A stretch of 34,199 bases of DNA from Verrucomicrobiota bacterium (GCA_030830965.1 JAURLX010000003.1:75157-109355), one strand, 5' to 3'. Counted from the stretch's first letter, positions 17,411 through 25,543 are shown. Numbers and translations: made by a program. The notes: a model not told the origin generated them from the letters alone.

Positions 17411-19807
17411 TCAAGCCGGAGGGAGGCGGCCTGAATTATGATGTCGGACGGAAATTATCTTCAGCCGCCTGCCCAGGTGGGACGGCAGCCCCTCCGAATT
17501 AGGCACCCGTTGAATGATTAACCGACATTCGACGGACGACCCGCCAAGGGTGACAATCGCCTCGAAGGTGTCGGCCCGGGAGGCAAGTCGCGGCGCAAGC
17601 AGCTCCAGCAAATGTTCCGCATCAAGCCTCAAGGGAAGGTCGACCTGCTCCGGCGGAATGCACGTGTTCAGGCCTGCGCTGTCGATGGCCGCCGAAAGAC
17701 ACCCGCTGCCGACAAATTCCGACAGGCTGGAGAACGGGCCTCGCGCACGGACTTCTCGCACGATGCATTCGGCCAGTTGATCCACCTGGGAGCGCGTGAG
17801 CATCCGCCGGCACTGGTTCAGCTGAGCGTCCTTCAGGACCGCGGAGGGCGCCGCCCGCAACTCGTGTTCTCCTAGCCAACGTCGATCGCGGCTTCCCTCC
17901 GCAGGGATGGCCACGGCGGAAGGCCGTGTCGGAATAATGGCCTCGGCTTCGGTCGAAGGCTCGGCAGCCGAGGTCCACAGAAGTCCGGACCACCCGTCCG
18001 GCCTGGTGGAATTGACGTTGAAGGCCCCATCGATGTACCAGTCCGCCACGCCTGCCACGCCCTTCGGCCAAGGACGCAGATGGGGATGGGACGGGCGACC
18101 CTCGCGCGGAAGGAACACGCAGGAGTCCATGGCCCGGCCCCAGGTCCGATCTCCAAGATGCCTGAGACTGGGAACGGCCAGCAACGGCGGCCAAGGACGT
18201 TCGAACGAAATCGCCCGACCAAACGACAGGGGCGACCCGTGGGCATCTGGCTCATGATCCCAGAGCAGGCCTTGGACGACATCAGTCCGCTCGTCCTCCG
18301 GCCTTCCGAAATCGAGAGGGTGCCTGACCAGCCAGTCCGCGGCTCCGGACTTGCCGGCCCTCCGGCCTTGGACCCAACTCATCACCCCCTCCGGACTGTC
18401 GCACCTCAGCTGTGCGCCGAGACAGAACCGGCGTTCGGCAATCTCATATCCGGCGCTGTCGGGCCGCGAATATTCCTCGGCCGTAGTTTCGATCTCCAAC
18501 GTGGGAAAGCGGAGGCCGTCGAAGACCTGCACGACCTCCCCCGCATATTCATCCAGGGCGAGCGACTTCGGCGGTTCGCCGACATATTTCCTGACCACGA
18601 AGGAAACAGGCCCGTCAAAACGAAGGGTGATGAGGATGCGGTCGGCGGGAGCCATGTCCTCGGGAGACGGACGAACCCAACCGGCACCGTGCGGCCTTCG
18701 GTCCATGCGCCAGGTGACCGGGGACAGAATCCTGGCCAGCCCCTGGGGTTGGCCGACGGGGTGCGGGGCCGTGAAAGCGTAGGTCTCGCCCGCCAGCAAT
18801 CCAGGCGAGGTCATGGGCGGGATCGCGCCATCGTGCACTCCGGTGACGAACCAGAGGCGGCGCTCCCTCCTGCCCTGCTCCAGGAAACCAAGGTCCAGCT
18901 CGGGGAGTTCCTCCAGATCCGCCTCGATGGTCGCGCCACTATCGAGATTCCTGATCGTCAAGACGGGCGCGCCTCTCAGTTCAATCACCAGCATCCTGCC
19001 GCGCGGGGCGGAGTAGACGGGCAGAGGACAGTCGTTCCACATCCTGCCCGTGGCATGAAATCTTATGCGATGACGTCCGTCGGCCCGGGAATTGAAGACG
19101 CCTACGCTCCAGTTCAGGCCCACCAGCAAGGGCGCCGGCCCGCCTGGCCGGCGAATGTCGAGACCGGCCAGAGGATCGCCATCGCGCACCAAGTTCCGCC
19201 AACGGGCGTGGATCTCGGGCGTGATTCGCTCGGACAGGGCAATGTCATCCGACAAATCCCTCCTGAATCCCCCGGAAACTGGATCCGTCATCAGCCCTCT
19301 GGAGACGCGGAACCCGCCCCCCTTCATCAACTCGGTCCAGCCGAGTTCCGCCGCCCGTCGGACTTCATCCGTCATCTCCGCCGGGCCCCGACGGAGGGGC
19401 GTTTTTCCCCGCCCCCATGGCCCGAGACACCAGGCGTCCGCCGACAGGCTCGCACGAAGCGCAGCGTCCCCGTCGTGGCGGACGGAACAGTCCTCAATCC
19501 TCCATCGCCAGCCCACCTCCGGCGCGAGCCCGGAGAGCGGTGCACGTACGCCATCTCCGCTCAACGACCACGCCCCGTCATCCATCTCATACGTGGCCAG
19601 CCTGTCCCGACCGACTTGCTGTTGGAGACTCGCCAGAGCCAGCCGAGCCGCCTGCTCCGTCTCCAACCGAAGACGCTGGCTCACCGCATGCACGGCCGAA
19701 GCCCTCGTCTCCACCTTGAGTAGCGCATGAAAGACGAGGGTCGATGAAAGCAGGATGGCGACGCAGCCGAGCGAGATCGAAAGAGCAAATCCGTGCCTGC
19801 TGTTCAT
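17411..19807 (-). CDS. Verru_Chthon cassette protein A-like pseudopilin/surface protein
   Basis: A 798-residue protein with a type IV prepilin-like N-terminus: RHGF, then about 22 hydrophobic residues (ALSISLGCVAILLSSTLVFH). It lacks the usual Glu5. The ectodomain shows several blocks I associate with Verru_Chthon cassette protein A: WYIDGAFNVNSTRPDGWSGL, a helix with LAECIVREVRARGPFSSLSEF, and a late DTFEAIVTLGG...CRLIIQRVP. Those proteins occur in multi-gene pseudopilus-like cassettes in Verrucomicrobia and their role is unknown. Here the gene stands alone with no cassette partners, and it is shorter than the forms I recall. Base composition is lower in GC than neighbouring genes (for example 36-37 of 60 at 18481-18540 and 18601-18660). 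It is divergent from the tandem response regulators across 61 bases. The family call is by eye. Confidence 0.68.
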   Translation of the reverse strand: MNSRHGFALSISLGCVAILLSSTLVFHALLKVETRASAVHAVSQRLRLETEQAARLALASLQQQVGRDRLATYEMDDGAWSLSGDGVRAPLSGLAPEVGWRWRIEDCSVRHDGDAALRASLSADAWCLGPWGRGKTPLRRGPAEMTDEVRRAAELGWTELMKGGGFRVSRGLMTDPVSGGFRRDLSDDIALSERITPEIHARWRNLVRDGDPLAGLDIRRPGGPAPLLVGLNWSVGVFNSRADGRHRIRFHATGRMWNDCPLPVYSAPRGRMLVIELRGAPVLTIRNLDSGATIEADLEELPELDLGFLEQGRRERRLWFVTGVHDGAIPPMTSPGLLAGETYAFTAPHPVGQPQGLARILSPVTWRMDRRPHGAGWVRPSPEDMAPADRILITLRFDGPVSFVVRKYVGEPPKSLALDEYAGEVVQVFDGLRFPTLEIETTAEEYSRPDSAGYEIAERRFCLGAQLRCDSPEGVMSWVQGRRAGKSGAADWLVRHPLDFGRPEDERTDVVQGLLWDHEPDAHGSPLSFGRAISFERPWPPLLAVPSLRHLGDRTWGRAMDSCVFLPREGRPSHPHLRPWPKGVAGVADWYIDGAFNVNSTRPDGWSGLLWTSAAEPSTEAEAIIPTRPSAVAIPAEGSRDRRWLGEHELRAAPSAVLKDAQLNQCRRMLTRSQVDQLAECIVREVRARGPFSSLSEFVGSGCLSAAIDSAGLNTCIPPEQVDLPLRLDAEHLLELLAPRLASRADTFEAIVTLGGSSVECRLIIQRVPNSEGLPSHLGRRLKIISVRHHNSGRLPPA

Positions 19808-19868
19808 GAGTGATGACCCCTACCATCTTTGGATTGGATACGTCTTCAAAACAGGAGATACCCCACGC
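19808..19868. promoter_or_regulatory. Divergent intergenic region between pseudopilin-like gene and response regulator
   Basis: This 61-base region, relatively AT-rich for the window, must hold the promoters of both divergent genes unless they start inside each other. AGGAG (19853-19857) lies 11 bases before the regulator ATG; on the other strand TAGGGG lies about 9 bases before the pseudopilin-like ATG. I cannot assign convincing -35/-10 boxes. Confidence 0.35.
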
Positions 19869-20606
19869 ATGAGTCCTTCCACCAAGCGCCTCCGCATAAC
19901 CCGGCCCTCCTCCCTTCCGAAAGCAGCCCGTCCCGCCCCCACCAAACCCGAAAGCCGCCGCCGCTTCGTGGTCATCGAGGACCAGACGGCGATCCGTGAG
20001 CTGATGTGTGAGACGATCGCGGCGAGTGAACGCTGCGAGGTGGTGGGCTCGAGCTCCGACGGACAGGAAGGCCTGGCGTTGGCGCTCACGCTCCGGCCCG
20101 ACGTGCTGGTGGTCGACATCCTGATGCCAGGACTGAGCGGCATCGACGTGCTCCGGCGGCTCTCCGGCGGGCGGGACGGGATGCGCATCCTGGTCTTCTC
20201 CGCCCGGCAGGACCCGCACATCGTCCGGTCGCTGGTCCAGATAGGCATCCACGGTTTCGTCAACAAGGCCGCCACGCTGTCGGAATTCAGGCAGGCGGTG
20301 GACGCGCTCGCCAAGGGCGGGACCTGGTTCACCGAGGACTTTGACCGCACGGTCCGCGAGGCGCTCGCAAGCCCTTCGCACTCGCCAGACGGGCTGCTCG
20401 ACCTGCTCACGCCCCGCGAACGCGAGATCGCGGTGCTCATCACGCGCAGCCACTCGAGCAAGGAGGTGGCCTCACGGCTCAACATCAGCATCAAGACGGC
20501 CGAGAACCACCGCGCCAACCTGATGCGCAAGCTCGGGGTCCGCGACGTGGCCGGTCTGGTCCGCTACATCATCCGGCAGGGGCTGGTCGACCCGAGCGCG
20601 GGCTGA
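19869..20606 (+). CDS. NarL/LuxR-type two-component response regulator, copy 1
   Basis: A 245-residue cytoplasmic regulator. A basic Pro/Ser-rich leader (residues 1-31) precedes a receiver domain with the acidic pair E37-D38, phospho-acceptor D83 (VLVVDILMPG), S111 and K133 (FVNKAA). A LuxR helix-turn-helix (about 175-240) contains LLTPREREIAVL, SSKEVASRLNIS and KTAENHRANLMRKLGV, typical of DNA-binding regulators acting as phosphorylated dimers. All phosphorylation residues are intact. No histidine kinase is in the window, so it is an orphan locally. ATG 19869 was chosen because the earlier frame would overlap the divergent gene. It is a close paralogue of the gene 45 bases downstream, so the pair arose by tandem duplication. 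Confidence 0.9.
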   Translation: MSPSTKRLRITRPSSLPKAARPAPTKPESRRRFVVIEDQTAIRELMCETIAASERCEVVGSSSDGQEGLALALTLRPDVLVVDILMPGLSGIDVLRRLSGGRDGMRILVFSARQDPHIVRSLVQIGIHGFVNKAATLSEFRQAVDALAKGGTWFTEDFDRTVREALASPSHSPDGLLDLLTPREREIAVLITRSHSSKEVASRLNISIKTAENHRANLMRKLGVRDVAGLVRYIIRQGLVDPSAG

Positions 20607-20651
20607 GGTTTTTGGTGGAAAGGGGCCGGGGAATGGACTTCATTCATCCCC

Positions 20652-21326
20652 ATGGGTACCCCCGACGCCCCGCAGAAGACCGTCGTCATCATCGAGGACC
20701 AGACGGCCGTGCGCGAACTGGTGACGGAGATGCTCGAATCACGCGGCCGATACAAGGTGGTCGGGTCCACCGCGGCGGGACAGGAGGGCGTCGACCTCGT
20801 CATCCGCGTCAAACCCGACCTCCTCATCCTCGACATCCTGCTGCCTGACATCAGCGGCATCGAGGTGCTGCGACGGCTGCACGACGCGGCGCCGAAGATG
20901 TCCGTGCTGGTCTTCTCCAGCAAATCGGAGAAGCAGCTCGCCCACGGGCTGCTCGACCAGGGCGTCCGCGGCTACATCAGCAAGGCCGCCCCCCTCTCCG
21001 AGCTCCGTCAGGCGCTCGACGCCCTCGCCTCGGGCGGGACCTGGTTCAGCGAGGCCTTCAACGCCGCCCTAGACCGCGCCCGCAAGGGTCCGGAACGCTC
21101 CACGGACGAGAAGGGCGTGCTGCTCACGGACCGTGAACGCGAGGTGGCGGTGCTGCTCGCCCGGAGCCACTCGAGCAAGGAGGTCGCCGCCCGGCTCAGC
21201 ATCAGCGCCAAGACCGTCGAGAACCACCGCACCAACCTCATGCGCAAGCTGGGCGTGCACGACGTCGCCGGCGTCATCCGGTTCGTGATCCGACAGGGGC
21301 TCTTCGACCCGAACGAGGACCGATGA
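20652..21326 (+). CDS. NarL/LuxR-type two-component response regulator, copy 2
   Basis: A 224-residue regulator closely matching copy 1 along its whole length but without the basic N-terminal leader. The receiver has E15-D16, phospho-acceptor D61 (LLILDILLPD), S89 and K111 (YISKAAP). The C-terminal LuxR domain has LLTDREREVAVLLARSHSSK, then EVAARLSIS and KTVENHRTNLMRKLGV. The recognition helix differs from copy 1 at few positions, so the two may bind related sites or form heterodimers (inference). The stop overlaps the next gene's start as ATGA, which implies translational coupling to a secreted metalloprotein. A clear Shine-Dalgarno is not obvious upstream of the ATG. Confidence 0.9.
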   Translation: MGTPDAPQKTVVIIEDQTAVRELVTEMLESRGRYKVVGSTAAGQEGVDLVIRVKPDLLILDILLPDISGIEVLRRLHDAAPKMSVLVFSSKSEKQLAHGLLDQGVRGYISKAAPLSELRQALDALASGGTWFSEAFNAALDRARKGPERSTDEKGVLLTDREREVAVLLARSHSSKEVAARLSISAKTVENHRTNLMRKLGVHDVAGVIRFVIRQGLFDPNEDR

Positions 21327-22027
21327 GGACGGCGGTCCTCGCGCTTGTCGCGGCCTCGCTGCAGGCCGCCGACCCCGCCTCCCCTCCCGCCTACGCGACG
21401 CGCGACCTCCGCGGCTGGACCCTACACGTGCGCAAGGAGCTGACGACGCCCGACCAGGCCGAAGTCACCGAGCGCGCCGTGCGGCTCGTCGGCGAGCAGC
21501 TCGACGCGGTGCTCCGCGTGATCCCCGCCCCTGCCCTCGCCGAGCTTCGCCGCATCCCGCTCTACTTCTCCCCGCCCTATGCGGGCGTGCCCCGACGTGC
21601 GGAGTACCATCCCGGCAGGGGCTGGCTCGCGGCCAACGGACGAGACCCCGCCATGGTCAAGGCCGTCGAGTTCACCAATCTCGAGATCCTCGACAAGGAG
21701 GTCAGGCGGATGCCCCTGCTGACCTTGCACGAGCTGGCCCATGGCTATCACGACCGGACCCTCGGCTTCGAGCATCCTGGGGTGCTCGAGGCCTTCCGCG
21801 AAGCGGAAAAGGCCGGCACCTACGCCTCGGTCGCAAGACGCGACTGGCAGGGCAAGGAGACGAAGGGCGTGCGGGCCTACGCCCTCACCAACCACCGTGA
21901 GTATTTCGCCGAGACGACGGAGGCCTTCTTCGGCAAGAACGACTTCTTCCCGTTCGACCGCAAGGAGCTCGAATCGGCCGACCCGGGCGCGGCCGCGATG
22001 CTGCGCAAGGTCTGGGGCGCGCGTTGA
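21323..22027 (+). CDS. Secreted HELAH metallopeptidase-like protein
   Basis: A 234-residue protein with a short signal peptide (MRTAVLALVAASLQAADP). The zinc-binding motif H136-E137-L-A-H140 lies in LLTLHELAHGYHD, and a likely third ligand is E197 in HREYFAETTEAFFGKND. This pairing of HExxH with a downstream EYFAE glutamate resembles the gluzincin-type fold of the anthrax lethal factor C-terminal domain and Pro-Pro endopeptidases. Family members in the PVC group are usually annotated as hypothetical. It is probably a periplasmic or extracellular peptidase; the substrate is unknown. The ATG is part of an ATGA overlap with response regulator copy 2, so the two are made together. The stop abuts the convergent EI24 gene with no gap. 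Confidence 0.78.
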   Translation: MRTAVLALVAASLQAADPASPPAYATRDLRGWTLHVRKELTTPDQAEVTERAVRLVGEQLDAVLRVIPAPALAELRRIPLYFSPPYAGVPRRAEYHPGRGWLAANGRDPAMVKAVEFTNLEILDKEVRRMPLLTLHELAHGYHDRTLGFEHPGVLEAFREAEKAGTYASVARRDWQGKETKGVRAYALTNHREYFAETTEAFFGKNDFFPFDRKELESADPGAAAMLRKVWGAR

Positions 22028-22783
22028 TCAGGCCCCGGCACGGCGGAAACGAAGCCCGAGGGCCATGCCTCCGACGACGCAGTAGGTAGGTCCGAGAATC
22101 CAGCCGGCCACGGGCACGATGGTCAGCGCCGTACCCAAGGCCCCGAAGGCGAAGGAGGTGCCGAAGCGTCGCAGGGCCAGGGCGAAGGTCTCGGTCACAG
22201 GGCCGCCGCGGCGCTCCACGTGAGGATCAAGGTAGCCAGCCGTCAGAAGCACGCACTGGAGAGGGAAGACGACCACCACGGAAAGCACGGGACCGGCCAG
22301 GGGAATCAACGAGAGCAGCAACCCCAGCACGAGCAGAGCCAAGGAAACCGCCGCCGAGGCGAGCCCCAAGCCGATCGCACGCACGAGGCTGGCGAGCCAG
22401 GGCGGGCTGACGACGACGGACACCCCTTCGAGCTCGGCCTCGGCGGCCTCCCCGAGGAGCCCGAGGAACGGCGCGTAGCAGGCGGCGACGAGGAGACGCG
22501 ACGACAGCGTCCCGACGAGGGCGCCGAGCATCAGCAGCAGCACGAAGACGAACCGCCCCGCCCACACGGACAGGGCTGAAGGCGACGAGAAAAGGAACGC
22601 GACGACGGAATCGGACAGGGATCCGGCGGCCCACCAGACCGCGGCGCTGAGGGCGGCGACGGACAACGCGCACAGGAGGACAGGAGCGAGCAGGTATTTC
22701 CAGCAGCCGCGATCCCAGATGACGCGGTGGGCGTCACGGAAGACGGACCAGACGCCGACGGCCTCCGCGGAAGGGCCGCTCAT
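22028..22783 (-). CDS. EI24/CysZ-like multi-pass membrane protein
   Basis: A 251-residue integral membrane protein with a short cytoplasmic N-terminus (SVFRDAHRVIWDRGCWKYLL), at least four strong hydrophobic segments, and the EI24-family shape: an N-terminal helix, a soluble loop (EAAEAELEGVSV), then paired helices ending in GPTYCVVGGMALGLRFRR. CysZ, a characterised member, imports sulfate; most EI24 homologues in other phyla have no known role. It is the last gene of the Maf-mutarotase-TonB-RluA operon, starting 3 bases after the pseudouridine synthase stop. A sulfate link to the sulfatases in this window is possible but not shown. Confidence 0.78.
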   Translation of the reverse strand: MSGPSAEAVGVWSVFRDAHRVIWDRGCWKYLLAPVLLCALSVAALSAAVWWAAGSLSDSVVAFLFSSPSALSVWAGRFVFVLLLMLGALVGTLSSRLLVAACYAPFLGLLGEAAEAELEGVSVVVSPPWLASLVRAIGLGLASAAVSLALLVLGLLLSLIPLAGPVLSVVVVFPLQCVLLTAGYLDPHVERRGGPVTETFALALRRFGTSFAFGALGTALTIVPVAGWILGPTYCVVGGMALGLRFRRAGA

Positions 22784-22786
22784 GGC

Positions 22787-23623
22787 TCAGAGGCGCACGC
22801 GCAGCCGCGGCGAGACAGGGACGCCCGGATCCTTCGCGCGCCCGGGCCCGTCGTCCGCCCCGCCGAGCGCACGCTCGAACTCCTCGGGCATCGGAGCCGC
22901 GGCCGAGAATTGGATGCGCCTCCCGGCCCAGTCGAAGGACAGCTCGGTGGTCGCGGCATGCAGGAAGAGCCGCCGGAAGCCCCGCGCCGCCCCCATGGCC
23001 TTGTTGAACTCGAAATCGCCGTACGTGCGGTCGCCGAGGATCGGGTGGCCGTGCATGGAGGTCTGCACGCGGAGCTGATGCGTGCGCCCCGTGCGCGGCT
23101 CCAGGCGCACCAGCGAGATCGGCAGGCCGCGCCCAGCCGAACGTTCCCAGTGGTAGACGGTCACGGCGGGCGCGCCCGGGCCGGGACCCGCCGAGGACCG
23201 CACACCACCGCCGGGGCCACGGGACTTCACGAGCTGGTCCTGCCAAGTGCCGTGGGGCTGGCGCAGGCCGCGGCCGCGCACGAGGGCGTAGTAACGCTTC
23301 GCGACCAACGAACGGGCGAAGAGGCGTCGCACTTCGGCGGCGAGGGCCGCGTCCAGCGCGAGCAGGAGGACGCCGCTGGTCGGTGAATCGAGACGGTTGA
23401 GGAGGTACACGCGACGCACACCGCCCTGCCCGTCACGCACGTGGAAGGCCTCCTCCTCGAAGGAGTAGTTGCCCGGAATGAGCACATTGTCGCGGGCGCC
23501 CGCCTCCTCGGGGTTGGGATGCGCGAGCAGCCCGTGGGGCTTCTCGACGGCGACCAGACCGCAAGGATGCTCGGCGACGATCTTCACGCCATCCGCGAAC
23601 GGGATCCAGTCGGCGGAGGACAT
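22787..23623 (-). CDS. RluA-family RNA pseudouridine synthase
   Basis: A 278-residue cytoplasmic enzyme that should isomerise specific uridines in rRNA or tRNA to pseudouridine. The catalytic aspartate is D79 in LLNRLDSPTSGVLLLA. The RluA-type blocks AVEKPHGLLAHP (25-36), RLEPRTGRTHQLRVQ and GHPILGDRTYGD are all present. There is no S4 domain, and the length fits a compact RluA/RluC-like protein; the target uridine cannot be predicted. The ATG at 23623 shares one base with the upstream TonB-like stop (TGATG), so translation is probably coupled; longer starts would run far into that gene. GGAGGACATC at the start contains a usable ribosome site only in the opposite orientation. Confidence 0.88.
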   Translation of the reverse strand: MSSADWIPFADGVKIVAEHPCGLVAVEKPHGLLAHPNPEEAGARDNVLIPGNYSFEEEAFHVRDGQGGVRRVYLLNRLDSPTSGVLLLALDAALAAEVRRLFARSLVAKRYYALVRGRGLRQPHGTWQDQLVKSRGPGGGVRSSAGPGPGAPAVTVYHWERSAGRGLPISLVRLEPRTGRTHQLRVQTSMHGHPILGDRTYGDFEFNKAMGAARGFRRLFLHAATTELSFDWAGRRIQFSAAAPMPEEFERALGGADDGPGRAKDPGVPVSPRLRVRL

Positions 23624-24591
23624 CAGCGGTAGTGGAAGGAGATCGTGACCACATCCTCCTCGCCGTAGAGGGCGACCATGTCGGCCCGCCAGGCATCGAA
23701 CGGCGCGGGCGCCATCACGGCGTCCTTGCACGCGAGGGCCATCATGCGGGGGACTTCGCTGCGCAGGACCTGCGCGCCGTGCACGGTGCCGTCGCGGCGC
23801 AGCACGAAACGCACGACGCAGGAGCCCGTGGACACGGCCTCGAATCGCGAACGTCCGATGATGTCCCACCAGCTCGACTGGATGGCCTCGAGCATGCGCT
23901 GCACGTAGTCGCCGTACTGGCTGAAACGGGCGTCGACGGCCACGAGCCCGGCCCGGCTAACGCCGACGTTGTTGCGCAGGAGAAGTCCGGCGGTGCCGGA
24001 AGGCACCATGGCCCGCGGACGCTCCGGATTGACGGGCTTGGGCACCTCGGCCGCTGGCCCGGGCGCGGGAGCGGGCCGGGCCTGGGGCACCCGCCCCCCT
24101 GCGCCGACAGGCCCGGGAAGGGTGCCGGGCGCCATGCCAAGGGCCACCGCGGAGGAGCCAGCCCGGGCCTCCGCCGGAACGGCGGAAGACTCCTGGATGC
24201 GCCGCGGGACGCCCTGACTGACACGCATCTCCTGCGAGGTGCCCTCGGTGCGAGGCAGCGCGGACTGGGTCGGGCTCTTCTCAGGGACGGGCTGCGCCGC
24301 GGTCTGGTTACGCGCGGCGACGAACGGAGCCTTCTCCGGCACGGCCCGGTTGGCCGCGGAGGGGGCCTCGATGAAACGGGGCCGCATGTGCTCGGGCAGC
24401 CGGGCCGGTGCGATTTCAGCCGGCGCGACGACGATCTCGGTCGGACGCGGGGCGCGCGCGGGGCGTGGGATTTCCGGCGTGAAGTCGGCGGGCAGCAGGA
24501 GAAAGAGCAGCACGTGCGCCGCGACGGAGACCGTCGCCGCGAGGGCGACGGAGGCCGGATCGTATGAGGCAGGCTCCTGCACGCGGTCCAA
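23623..24591 (-). CDS. TonB-like energy-transducing protein
   Basis: About 322 residues. One N-terminal transmembrane helix (VALAATVSVAAHVLLFLLLP) is followed by a long Pro/Ala-rich, charged region expected to span the periplasm, and a C-terminal TonB-type domain (QRMLEAIQSSWWDII, CVVRFVLRRDGTVHGAQVLR). TonB couples the ExbB/ExbD proton motor to outer-membrane receptors; neither ExbB/D nor a receptor is in the window. No ATG precedes the membrane helix: TTG 24591 has TAAGG 5 bases upstream and is preferred, with GTG 24582 as the alternative. The final residues (ISFHYR) match TonB-type ends. It lies 40 bases after the mutarotase-like gene and overlaps rluA by one base. TonB versus a related TonB/TolA-like protein is not fully settled. 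Confidence 0.78.
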   Translation of the reverse strand: MDRVQEPASYDPASVALAATVSVAAHVLLFLLLPADFTPEIPRPARAPRPTEIVVAPAEIAPARLPEHMRPRFIEAPSAANRAVPEKAPFVAARNQTAAQPVPEKSPTQSALPRTEGTSQEMRVSQGVPRRIQESSAVPAEARAGSSAVALGMAPGTLPGPVGAGGRVPQARPAPAPGPAAEVPKPVNPERPRAMVPSGTAGLLLRNNVGVSRAGLVAVDARFSQYGDYVQRMLEAIQSSWWDIIGRSRFEAVSTGSCVVRFVLRRDGTVHGAQVLRSEVPRMMALACKDAVMAPAPFDAWRADMVALYGEEDVVTISFHYR

Positions 24592-24631
24592 TGTGACCTT
24601 ACGCAACCCCGACTTCAAGCGTCGCCGCCGT

Positions 24632-25543
24632 TCACCTGGCGGCCGAACGCCCTGAAAGCGCGCGAAAGGCCCGGGCGCAGTCCTCCCGGGAGCCGAACAC
24701 CACGGCGCAACGGAAGGCGTGCTCGCCCGCGGGGATCGGCCGTTCGGAGCGGCGACGCACGACGACGTTCCACTTGGCGACCTCCTCGCGCCCGAAGAAG
24801 AAACTGCCGTAGCCCTCCTTGCTGCGCGCGTCCGGGGCGGGGCCGGAGAGCAGCAGCACGCCCATCGCCAGACGACCGTCCGACGTGGACAAGGCCACGG
24901 GCTCGGGCAGCTCGCCCCGCGTCCCCGGCGGGCGCGGGACGAGCGCGCCCCGGGATGCGTCGAAGGAAAGCGCCAGGGAGAAGCGCGACGGCATGTAGCC
25001 GGTGAGGACCTCGAACTGCAGGTAGCGGTGCTCGTGGTCCGCGGGCACGGTGAAGGCCACGGCATAGTCGAGGGCGTTCTCCACGCCGTCACAGCCGAAC
25101 TTGACGCTCTTGCGCAGGACGTGCCCGGAGACGACCTCGCGGTTGAACGCAGGCCGACCATGGGAACTTCCGCCCGGAGGCAGCCAGAAGGCCATGCGCG
25201 TGCGGGTCGAGAGCACGCCTTCCTTCACCTGTACGCCCTCGAGCACGCTACTGGACCGGGGGCCAAGCGCATCGGCGAGGGATCCGGCCTCGGTGGGGTT
25301 GTAGGTCTCGACGAAGAACTGCCCTTCGAAATCGGCGTTGAGGGCGGACTGGAGCTGGCGCCCGTGATCGTGCGTGTCGATGAACTCCTCGCCGCCCCAG
25401 CGCAGGGAGTCGATCGCCCCGGCCGTGCGCGTGGTCGTGCGCAGGACGGTCGGTCGACCGAGCACCGTCGCGCGCAGCTCTGCGTCGCCCGAAGGGGCGG
25501 CCGCGCAAAGCAGTCCGGGCAGCAGGAGCAGGGCCGTCCTCAT
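24632..25543 (-). CDS. Exported mutarotase-like beta-sandwich protein, unknown substrate
   Basis: A 303-residue protein with signal peptide MRTALLLLPGLLCAAAPSGD. The mature part opens with a beta-rich segment containing IDSLRWGGEEFIDTHDHGRQ (45-63). The GxEF...DHGRQLQ pattern resembles galactose-mutarotase-like or other carbohydrate-binding beta-sandwich proteins. No catalytic pair can be assigned confidently. It would be periplasmic or secreted and may bind or process sugars. ATG 25543 forms an ATGA overlap with the stop of maf, so the two are coupled, and the TonB-like gene follows. A frame running further upstream would lie inside maf and is rejected. Confidence 0.65.
   Translation of the reverse strand: MRTALLLLPGLLCAAAPSGDAELRATVLGRPTVLRTTTRTAGAIDSLRWGGEEFIDTHDHGRQLQSALNADFEGQFFVETYNPTEAGSLADALGPRSSSVLEGVQVKEGVLSTRTRMAFWLPPGGSSHGRPAFNREVVSGHVLRKSVKFGCDGVENALDYAVAFTVPADHEHRYLQFEVLTGYMPSRFSLALSFDASRGALVPRPPGTRGELPEPVALSTSDGRLAMGVLLLSGPAPDARSKEGYGSFFFGREEVAKWNVVVRRRSERPIPAGEHAFRCAVVFGSREDCARAFRALSGRSAAR

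Noticed and set aside
17404-17419. CCGGC/GCCGG hairpin at the end of the pseudopilin-like gene
   Set aside because: Five-bp stem containing the stop codon in the loop and no T tract on the minus strand; too weak to call.
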